Source of the DNA: Gossypium raimondii
Lineage: Eukaryota > Streptophyta > Magnoliopsida > Malvales > Malvaceae
Direction: 5' to 3'
Length of the DNA: 64,000 nt
Assembly (NCBI RefSeq): GCF_025698545.1
Contig: NC_068565.1
Location: forward strand, 1,364,001-1,428,000
The position numbers and the translations under genes are program-made. Below the pieces are notes generated by a model. It saw only the letters and a program-made list of their open reading frames with translations. It had not been told where the DNA came from and made no database searches. This document shows, piece after piece, positions 35,493-45,780 of this stretch; within the stretch, counting starts at the first letter, position 1, and each line of letters opens with the position of its first letter.

Positions 35493-37452
35493 ATGGGTTT
35501 GGATTATTACAAGATACTGAAAGTAAGTAGCAATGTAAACGATGAAGATTTGAAAAAAGCATATAAAAGATTGGCTATGAAATGGCATCCTGATAAGAAC
35601 CCATTAAATAATGAAGATGCTGAAGCTAAATTCAAGCAAATCGTTGAAGCCTATGAGGTATTGGATTAATCATCTTTGGTACTAAATTCAAGCATATGTT
35701 CAGTTTTGTTAGCTTTGATTCATTTTATAATATGGGGTACCTAGTTTTTGCTTTGTTAGATCTTGGTATTGGATTAATCATCTTTGGTACTAATTTTATG
35801 ATCTGGGTGTTTGTTATTTTTTGTTAATTTTGTGTTTGTGTTTTTGTTTGTTTGAAGGTTCTAAGTGATCCTCAGAAAAGAGCAGTGTATGATCGGTATG
35901 GTGAAGAGGGTTTAAAAGGTGTGGCGCCACCGCCGGAATCAGGCGGAGCTTCCCTTTTTTCCACCGGATATGGAATCCCGACTACGTTCCAGTTCAATCA
36001 ACAGAATGTTGCTGATGAAATATTTAGTGAGTTATTTGGTGCTTTTGGTGGTGGTCTGAGAGGTAGGAGATTCTCTAGTTCACTTTTCGGCGATGACATA
36101 TTTGGCGGCGGCGGTGGTGGCAGGGGAGGCGTACGGTTCTCTGGTTCAGTTTTTGGTGATGATATTTTTGGATCAACGAACCAAGGTGCACTAAGAAAAG
36201 CTGCTCCAATGGAGAATTGGTTGCATTGTAGTCTTGAAGAGCTATATAAAGGGACTACTAAGAAGATGAAGATCTCTAGAGAGATTGTTCATATCAGTGG
36301 GTAAATAAAAATCTTTTTGTTTTCTCAATTTGATCCCTGATTTTTGTTTATGTTCCAATTAAGGGATTCCCGACTTTTTCGGGAGAAGTTGATGAAATGT
36401 CATAGATCCCTCAACAAAGTCCTCTATTGTTTATTAGTCCATTCTTCATTGTTAGATTAGGTCATATGTTCTCCGGTAAAATTACCATGAAAGTCCTTGT
36501 ATTAGGTGTTAGATTACATTTTGCACAAACTGATCCTTTTTATTAAAATTTTATCTATTTCTACTTGACAGAATAATTAAGCATTTTGCTCTTTGATCCA
36601 ATGAACTAGACTAATTTGTCCAGTTTTTGAGTAAGGGCAAAATGCAATTCGACTACTAATACAAAGGCCTTATGGTACTTTTACTTATATTCTCCTTAGT
36701 TTATCGGTCTGTCCTTCCTCGACATCGAGTTTGCGGAGAACATTGTGTAGGTTACATAGATAAGTCGGAATGTAGGATGACGGTTGTGCACATCGGTTCT
36801 TATTGAGGTTCCTTTGATAGTGAGTTAACCGGTTGATGTCTGCAGAGAACATGTAAGTTAGGGAGATCGTTTGTTTGTGCAGCCAAGTCTCTTCGAGGGA
36901 TTCGGACTATCAATTCCGTAGTCCGTAGGTACTGGAATTAGTTTCAGTGACCCGAATTTGTTTCCGTGTGAATGCATGATTTGTTACCGTATTCAATAGT
37001 AAACTTGTTATTTTATCTATGATTGCAGCAATATCATGCAGGTGGAAGAGATTTTAACCATCAATGTGAGGCCTGGATGGAAGAAAGGCACGAAAATCAC
37101 ATTCGCGGAGAAAGGGAACGAACGACCAAATGTTATACCCGCTGATCTCATCTTTATCATCGAAGAAAAACCACACAATGTGTTTACTCGGGAAGGCAAC
37201 GACTTGATCGTCGCACAAAACGCATTGTACGGTTGTACAGTTCATCTTACTACCCTGGACGGCAGGAATTTAACCATTCCGATACACAACGTAATACATC
37301 CATGCTATGAAGAAGTGGTTCCGAGGGAAGGCATGCCAATCCAAAAAGACCCTTCAAAGAGAGGAAACTTGAGAATAAAATTCGACGTCAAGTTCCCGAC
37401 ACAGTTGACCCCAGAACAGAAATCTGGAATCAAAAAACTCTTGGGACCTTGA
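35493..37452 (+). CDS. Type II (DNAJB-like) J-domain co-chaperone
   Basis: J-proteins of this type stimulate Hsp70 ATPase and deliver substrates in the cytosol and nucleus. Three exons, 35493-35657, 35858-36300 and 37029-37452, join in frame (343 residues). The J domain (residues 1-70) has the HPD triad at 32-34 (MKWHPDKNP). Next come a Gly/Phe-rich region (about 75-150, with [10 protein letters not shown] and two copies of a [14 protein letters not shown] motif), and two C-terminal substrate-binding domains (about 165-343), with [14 protein letters not shown] and [13 protein letters not shown]. There is no zinc-finger, so it is class B rather than class A. The start is the family's MGxDYYK. 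Relative to the family consensus as I remember it, about five residues are missing between DLIVAQ and TVHLTTL. Intron 2 contains a MITE. Confidence 0.94.
36476..36684. mobile_element. MITE family 'GTAAAAGTACCATGGAGG', short copy in J-protein intron 2
   Basis: The left end gtaaaattaccatgaaagtcc and the right end ggccttatggtacttttac are inverted repeats. Internal 'ttaggtgttagattacattttgc' and 'gcaaaatgcaattcgactac' are also inverted. At 209 bp it is shorter than the copies at 46378 and 47211. Confidence 0.7.
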
Positions 37453-37860
37453 GACTGATATTGGCTAATGTTGTTTTCGTTCTTTTGATTCACTGCTTGA
37501 AAAAATTACTGGTTTTTTATGCAGAAAGCTCCCCACATGTATGCTTGATAGTAAGAAAATATGAAATTTCTTTGTTAATCCATACAAAGAGAAATAAAAT
37601 TATAATAATGGCCAAAAAATTATAAAACTAAATAACAATTAAATACGAAAACAAACATCGAATTCAAATATCCGAATCCATTTATCCGCAAAAAAGAAGA
37701 AGGTATATTTGAATTATTGACAGTGTACCACAAAAACTAAAGAACCAGATGATGGTACATTATTTAAAGTCATCCTCCGATTCACGGAATTATACATCAT
37801 CGTTAATGCTTCAAATATAAACAGTAACTCAAATTGATTGTATAAGATCCATACCAGTGC
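37453..37860. other. Gap between the convergent J-protein and ACX3 copy A genes
   Basis: Only about 408 bp separate the two stop codons, which face each other, so both 3' UTRs and polyadenylation sites must lie here and may overlap. No other feature was seen. Confidence 0.7.
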
Positions 37861-40800
37861 TTAAACCGAAGACCAAGCGTTTGCTTCAATCCAATTAAAA
37901 GCTATGGGGCCGAGAAAGGCATCGGGGATGCCGAAGGAACTGACTAAAGCAAGTGCATGAGGTCGAAGTTCAGTGCAGAGTTTTGTTATTTCTCTCCTCA
38001 CATTGGCACCATTGTCCACTGAAAGGTACCCATATTGCAGAAACGAAACATCTTCGATACATATCAAGGCATATAATGATCTCAATGTACCCAAGACATC
38101 CTGCATAAGAAGAAAATGAAAAGACTCTTAACATAAATTCTAAAACCAGAACCAGAAGTATGCTTTTAAGGTTTCAATTGAGGGACATATAAAGTTTCCT
38201 GGATTTAAATCAACTCCATCTGCAAAAATCCTATATATTAGCAATTTTTTGATCATATTCATCCTACCATATGTCCTGAAACTATACAGTTAGGGACAGC
38301 TTTAGAAAACCGTACATGTTAGGTTTGAGTTGTTCCGGGTTTAGGCTTAAATGACAATGAGCCGCTGGTTTGATGGCAAAATGACTTCTGAAGGGTTTAA
38401 GTTCAAGATAGGCAGTTAGAGGCTTCCTTAGAGAGCTTTATAGAGTCAAGTTTGAGTTGTTTCGAGTTTAGGGTTAAACAACAACGAGCTATTGGTCTAA
38501 TGGAAAAAATGACTTCCAAAGGGTTCAAATATGGCATTGAAGTCCCGCAAGAAGGTCTTGCATCAATTAACTTTTCAAGTCAATTCAAGTCGGAATCGGA
38601 AGATAAGAGTTTTTCATTCAAATTAGGTCCAACAACCTTTTCAATAATAAAGATAACAATCAGGTCTATGTTACTGTCAGATGCTTGTATGAGCAACACC
38701 ATAAAATAGCACTCACCTTCAATGAACCAGCAGGTAGAGTTGTTTCTGCATCGACAAACGTTTGAAATATTGCTCGATCTGAGAAAGCCTTTCCTAAATC
38801 CTGTGCCAGCTCATAACACTGGAGTGCAAAGCGACGTGACAATTAGATTAAAAGGTTGAGAAAATGATAACAATTTAAATAAAAACAAGTGCTTCCTCAC
38901 CATCATGAAGGCCTGCTCGTTACTTTCTCCCTTGGCTTTACATTTTGAGACATCCGCAACAAAACGATTCAAAAGATCCCTTTCCCTTAAGCACAAGGCA
39001 TCCATCTAACATAGCACAATGGTCCAAGTCACCGAGGAATTTTAATACGGTATATTAAGAATCGAAGAACCAATGATACTCTTATATTACCTGGAATTGA
39101 CTGCACCGGAGGGTAGTGCTAGTAAGCTGTAATGGAATAACAGGGCAAGGTTTATTCATGTGTTCTAAGCCCAGACCCTTGAAAACCTTGTTTCTTTTCT
39201 GAGCTGCCATGTATTCAGCAAAAAGAGCCTTGCTGACCTGTTTTAAGCATAGTTGCAATAAATATAGTGTGTATTACTATTCTTGTACTTCTATATATAC
39301 CACCAAAGTACGTAATAAATCAGTAGACTTGGTCCTAGTGGAAAGATGATGAAATTAGAGTCAACTGTTCCTTGAGATGTTAAACACAAAATCGAGGGAG
39401 ATGGTTAAGATTGATCTACATAACTTCTAGGTGGCATCTATTTAAAGATCCCATTATAGTGAGATCCCGTGGGATCTTTTTAAATCAATGATTGAAATAA
39501 AAAAAGAGAAAAAGAAACACTGATCTACCATTGATCAAGCCACGTCGGATTTGTATCCAAAAAAAGTGAGTTTACCTTTTAACCAATACAACAAGTTTTA
39601 ACACTAAAGGAGAAAAACTGATTTCTAGAGAAAAGCAACATATTCTGTAACTGATTTAACAGGTTCCAAGTCACGAGCACAATTTCCTAGTTTCTGGCAT
39701 AGCTTGATCAAATGGCTACCGTCTCCACGTTTCTGTCTTTTAACCAATGCTGTTGATTTTGAAAAGGATCCCACCATAATAAGATCTCACCTTAGACATT
39801 ACCTAACTTCTAGGGCAATCATCTAGATTTTTGTTTACCTGCTGCATCAGAATAAGATTGTCACCCTCAAAAGTGGATTGCACATCATATTCACCTTTCA
39901 GCTGACCAACACGATTCTCGGTCTTTAATCCTTGTCCTCCGCAAGCTTCACGACATTCCTGAGCCATGCAACAATTGAATCTCAGTAATGACATGTACAG
40001 TTAAAATATTCAACTTAATTAAGGATTGTTTGTTGGTCACCTGAAGTATTTGCATGTTATTCCAAGTAAAAGTAGCTTTGAATGAACTTGAAACTATATG
40101 TATGGTTTTGTTTGACTGAGGTGTCCTCTTCACATACAGCATTTTCAAGTAGTTTGCTGCGAAACTCATAGCATAGCTGCAGCATATAAAATTAAAAGCA
40201 AATGAATAAATGAGCATTTATCAAAATCAGTTGCTCTAACAAAATTATTACTCGTTCTAGTGTAATACAAGCAATTCCAATACATGTCTTGACCAACTTT
40301 ATAGCCACGTGAACATGTCACTAGCTACAACTTAGAATAAATTAGCAACTAAATAAATGCTAACATCTTATAATTGAGTTAGTTGACATTCCAAATACAA
40401 GGATTTTCAATCCAAGAATGCCAAAAAGAAGTTATTCAAACACAAACAAAGTCAGCACCTATAGCACCATAAGATATACTTACGTCTTTGCAACAAGAGG
40501 GAAGAGTCGGCGTTGATGACTTGGGTAATCTAGCAATAAGACCTCAGGTTCGTTTTGTTTGAGAGAAAATGCCCGCCTTGTTAGTGCATACCTAATGGAA
40601 GTTGCTAAAGCAACCTAAAAGGGAGAGCAATGACATGATATCAATGAAGTTTCCATTTGGTATTAGTGGCATGCCACCCCACATTCCAAAAATACAAAAA
40701 TATGCAATGCTGGTTTGCATACCTTTGATTGATAAACCGAAGAAATAGCAATATTAACACGACCTACAGTCAAAGGGGCCATGAATGCAGCAAATCTCTG

Positions 40801-42371
40801 AATTAAAGCAACAGATGATAAGAGCCATCAAAATATTATTACCAACAAAACGAGAACCCTATTGTTGTACAGCACACAACTTTAGAAACATATACCAATC
40901 ATCTCAAATAGGAATACCTGATCCGGGTTTTCTATTGAACTTAGATATTTCCCATCAGGTGAAACATCAGCAACCGAATTCAACAGGTTCTCTCTGGGAA
41001 CTCGAACATTGTCAAACCTGAAATCACGAACGTAAACCTTTTGGACTAGAACTTAAAATCTTGAAGCCATGGTGAAAAAGTCTAGGTTTCGAGTTACCAG
41101 ATTCGACCATTATCAACACCATTTAAACCAATTTTGTGACCACAATCAACAATACGAATGTTTGGACATATGTTACCATCAGCATCCCTGATTTGGACTA
41201 TAAACGCATGAACCCCTTGATTTGTTCCATTGATATGTAGCTGTGAAAACACAACCGTATGCGTCGCATGCTAAAAAGGGCAAAGCAACAACAAAGAAGC
41301 AGAAGTATAGCATTTCAGCATATAGGCAAAACCGGTTCATAAAAAAACAGTTGAACGGATCGAAAAAGACAATCAAGGGAGAAACGGTATTGATTGGACT
41401 AGCATACATTGGCTGCCCCACCAATCCAATACTTCTGAGCCGATTCGCAAGGCGTATTAATGACAAACTCCCCTGTATTCGAATCATAAGTCGTTACTGT
41501 TTCAAGACCACGAACCTAAAAACAGGAATGCCGGAAAAAATCAGGAGGAGAATGTATACAACTGCATAGAAAATCACAGAAAAAGAATTGATTCCCGTTA
41601 GCAAAGCACATACATTACTTCCATGCCCCAACTCTGTCATTGCAAAGCAACCCTTGATCGAGTAATTCTCGGTGTCCCTCAGCCACTTGTCATGATGATG
41701 TTTTGTACCAAAAAATTGGATGGCACCTCCCCTGCATATATATATATGGCAATCAAACGAAGCCATTAACTCTACATAATTTTGTTTGCATGTAGGATAA
41801 AAACGGATTAGATATCTGTAAATTCTAATATCCGAATCGAAATACACATATACTACTTTAAAATCCGAATCTATTTATTATACACGTAAACTACATTGAG
41901 AAAACAAACGCACCACAAGAAGAAGTGAACCCCGAGCTTAGTGAAGAGGGAATGATCATAGATACTGCAAACCTCAAAGCCAGCAAATTTCCTCATCTCA
42001 ATATCTTCCCCCTTCTCCGTTAACCATCCTTTAAACGCCCCCTTTTCAAGCAAATACTCAATTCGTTTCAACGTCATCTCCCGTTGCTGCTCCATCGACT
42101 GGTTATAGTCCGGCGAAACGAACACCTTCCCTCCCCTAACCTTCGGGTTGAACAACTTGCTTTGTTTCATCAACCCGAACAACCAATCCCGTTCCTCCAG
42201 GTTGTGCCGGTCAATCAACTTCCTCATATCCTTAATGTCAAACGCATAGTTCTCGGAAAGTTCAGGCGGTGAGTAGCTTAAACAAGCGTTTGAAGAAAGG
42301 GTTTGGGATGATGGGGCGGATTGGAGCAGATGATTGGTGAGAATTTGGGTTCTTTTGAAAGCTTGTTCCAT
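37861..42371 (-). CDS. ACX3: Acyl-CoA oxidase ACX3, tandem copy A
   Basis: ACX3 is the peroxisomal flavoprotein that carries out the first step of beta-oxidation on medium-chain acyl-CoAs, producing a trans-2-enoyl-CoA and H2O2. Thirteen exons join in frame: 42371-41914, 41731-41614, 41515-41408, 41270-41098, 41017-40918, 40797-40723, 40614-40484, 40176-40041, 39958-39839, 39237-39091, 39005-38901, 38818-38717 and 38100-37861, giving 670 residues (Arabidopsis ACX3 is about 675). The N-terminal RTQILTNHL fits a PTS2 signal (R-x6-H-L); the C-terminus AWSSV is not PTS1. The flavin-region motif [12 protein letters not shown] ends at residue 192 and is followed by VRGLET and GGAANHATHT. FEGDN (about 463-467) carries the presumed catalytic Glu. 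An in-frame ATG 24 codons upstream (42443) could extend the protein. Apparently intact. Confidence 0.95.
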
Positions 42372-42615
42372 TTTGGAATTTGGGTTTTGATTTTTACTAG
42401 ATTCTGTTGAAGTATTTGCAGAGAAAATTGAAGAAGGTGACATGAATTTGATTTGAATATGATACAAATCCTTGTACCTTTTCTACCTTTAGAATTTAGT
42501 TTATTTATTTATTTATTATAATTTACTCCATCTACTTTTTTTAATTTAAAATAAAAGAAAACAATTATTTGGTACGGTGGATTTTAAATAAAAATCTTAA
42601 CGAGTGTTAATTGAG

Positions 42616-43028
42616 GTTAGGAGTATTTAGACGGTTAATTGAATCGAATTAGTGTTAATTAAATTAATTAAAATTTTTAAATCGAATTAAATTAGTATTA
42701 ATCGAATTAATTAAAATTTTAATTCTTTAACCATTAATTGAATTAAAATTTTTCAAAAAAAAACCAAACCGAAATATTTCAGTTAATTCGGCCGGTTAAT
42801 TGAATTAATCGAAATTTATATATTTTTATTTGACCTAATTAAAAATACATATAATTTGTATTATTAATTATTAAATTTGATTAATTCGATTAATTATCTA
42901 ATAATTGAACTTCCAAAAAATTATTAACCGACCTCCGACCAAATTAGATTGGTTAACCGATAGATTAATCGAATTAGATCGATTCGGTCAGTTAATTCGA
43001 TTTTAACCGAAATTTCAACACTCCTAAC
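42616..43028. mobile_element. MITE-like element with GTTAGGAGT ends
   Basis: The left end gttaggagt (42616-42624) is matched by actcctaac at the right (43020-43028). The interior consists of many overlapping 'ttaattgaattaatcgaaat' phrases and their complements, so the 413-bp segment can fold extensively. It lies about 250 bp upstream of the ACX3 copy A start codon, in its presumptive promoter. No target duplication is evident. Confidence 0.5.
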
Positions 43029-43029
43029 T

Positions 43030-45563
43030 GAAGTCGCATTTAATGTAGCATTCACGTATATGTCTACGCAATTTTTCATTCATTTTAGAGTAATTTAATA
43101 AAAAAGTCCAAAAACAAAATCAAATAAAAGACTAAAATTATTATTTTTTGTAAAGTTTGAGGACTAAATAAGATATTAATCATTATCATTCCATCGGCTA
43201 CGTAAATTTCGTTGTGGGGGTACATGAAAGGGACTATAGTTTTAATTGTACTCGTCGGCCCAAATAGGAAAACGGCATCTCTTTGACCGTTTCAATATCA
43301 TGCCTTTTAAAACACGACACGTAAAAATAAATACAACTGTGATATGGATACAGAATTCTTAAAAGTCTAATTAAAGTATAAGATTAATTCAATGAAGTTG
43401 GGGATCACCTTGGAAATGTATTGATTTGGTATAGAATTTTTCATTGGTGGAGTTGCTTTAAAGGTTTGCCCGAAATATGAAAAATTTTAGGTAAAAATAT
43501 TAGTCATGGAAAATAGATTTGGACAAAAAAATTTAAATTCGTTTGAAATATGATTAAACTCAAACTTAAACATTCAACAACCGAGGCTCGTTTAGCTTGT
43601 TTTTAAAAAGTTCTAAAAAAATAATGTGGGTGGGCTTAAAATGAGATTTGGTTAGTCTTTTGCAAATATGAGTGGATTAAAAAATAATAATTTTGGGAAC
43701 TTAAATAAATTAATTGATGATTTAAGTTTATCATACTAATATATTTTTTATTATTTTGCTTCGAAAAAGTTTTTAAATATATATGGTTTCAAATTTATGT
43801 ACTCTACCATAGAATTAGTTATACTGTAACAATTTCACTCGATTCGACTGGACTCAAAATTCATTTCACTTAACTCGATTCGAAAAAAATTCAAATCAAG
43901 ATAGGATGATAAAATAGGACTTATCAACTCGACTAACTCAAAAAATTTTCACTCGATTCAATCAAACTCTCACCACTACATTAACCCTTCTAATTTTATT
44001 CTTTATATGTATACGTATACATGTAATAAGATAAAGCTGAAAGGTACTTTAATTTTGCTTTGCCCGTACGTACCCATAAAGAAGTTTTTTTGGATAAGAT
44101 AAGGACATTTAATTAATGAATTAAATTAATTTCAATAATGGCATTTAAATGTTATATTCAATTCCAACATGTTGAATTTTATTATTTTTAATTACAAAAA
44201 AGATGGTGTTTTATAGTCAACGAGTAAAGTAGTTCGACGCATGAACACCGTTAATTTACTTTTGTTAAATTTAAGTTTATTACTGTCTTAAATTTTTGTT
44301 ATAATAATTTATTTAACTTTATAAAATTACAAAAAAATTATTTTAGCTCTTTATTTAATTTTTCACCTTTCAATTTTTGAACTTACATTTTTTGTCAAAC
44401 ATGTAGATGACATGTCAGTGTTCAATTGAATTTTAAAATTTAAAAAATAAAAAGTATTTTTATAATTTTATAATAATTTTAATGATTTTAAATTTCTTAA
44501 AAATTAATTAATTGTTAACCTATCATCCACATGCAATTCATATGTATGCAAGCAAAAGTTAAAAAGAAAGTAATTTTTTCATCTATTTTGAGATAATTTG
44601 ACAAAAATTTAAATTTAAAGGTTAAAAAGACGAAAATTAAATGAAGTGCTAAAATGACTTTTATTTATAAAATTAAAGGGCCAAATAAGTCATTATAAAT
44701 TTTTGTTTCAAAATGTTAAACTAGTAAATTTAACCCAAAAAATTAAAAGATATTCAAAATTCAATATTGAAATAAAATTTATTGCAACATCAAATTAGTA
44801 ATATAATAATAACAAAGATTATTTTGTTAATTTAAAAGTTTTTCAAACTTGTGACTAGATAATAATTTAAATAAATAATATATATACATATCATATAATC
44901 ATAAATTTACATTCAAATAAATAAAAAATATTATATACAAAATTTTAATTCGAAAAAATACATTTAAGCCCGCTCAACTTGAACTCATTCAAATCCAAGA
45001 AAAATTAAATTCAATAGAATTTAAATTTAAAAAATTCAAACCTAAAAATGTCCGAACCTGAAAAAGGTCAAGATAAAATATGCTTGAGCCTAAGTTGATC
45101 CGAACATGCTCGAACCCGTCTGTTTGCCACCTCTACTTGAATCAAGCCTCCTTGCCACTAGAATGAGAGTAATAAGACAACGCGGCAAGATCAGACATCC
45201 CTTTCAGCTGTCATGGACTCTTAGCCATCAAGATATTCCCTTGAAGCAGTGAATCTCTATGCAGATCATTACCGCTATGACAATGTACACATCTTTGACC
45301 TGAATCAATAAGTGCAATGGACACCAACCAAAACCGAGCTCCTAAGAAACAAACTCACAAATGAGTTGAGAACCCGAGTCGCCAAGACTCGAAAGAGCCA
45401 CACGTGACAACCACGTGATGCCAAATCACAACAAAACCCATAGACAAATTATTATTCCAATGGATCTTATCACAAGCATGAAAAATGATGGATGGTCCCA
45501 AAAAATACTCCCAAAACTCAACCAAATGTTATCAATAAATAATTCTAAATATAAAGAATGCAT

Positions 45564-45600
<37 letters not shown>

Positions 45601-45780
45601 TATTGAAGGTTACATTACAGGCAGTTGATGAAGGCTCTCTTTATTAAAAATGGCCTTATGGTAAACTAAAATTGGTCACAATTCTGCATTAAAGAGACCA
45701 AAATATCACATAGAACCCCATTATCTTAAGGGAACCTTACAAAAGGAATTGCAGGTAAAAATGCTTACATTTATCAGTGC
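43030..45780. other. Intergenic region between the two ACX3 copies
   Basis: No gene recognised. It includes an inverted copy of the 'ctcgaa/gaatcgag' dispersed repeat (about 43650-43985), AT-rich stretches, an (AT)n tract, and a GC-balanced, A/C-rich segment at 45130-45520 that is unlike its neighbours and may be a fragment of a gene or retroelement; no frame in it is open for long. Confidence 0.5.
45570..45597. repeat. (AT)n microsatellite
   Basis: An AT dinucleotide run of about 28 bp roughly 180 bp beyond the stop codon of ACX3 copy B, on its 3' side. Confidence 0.95.
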
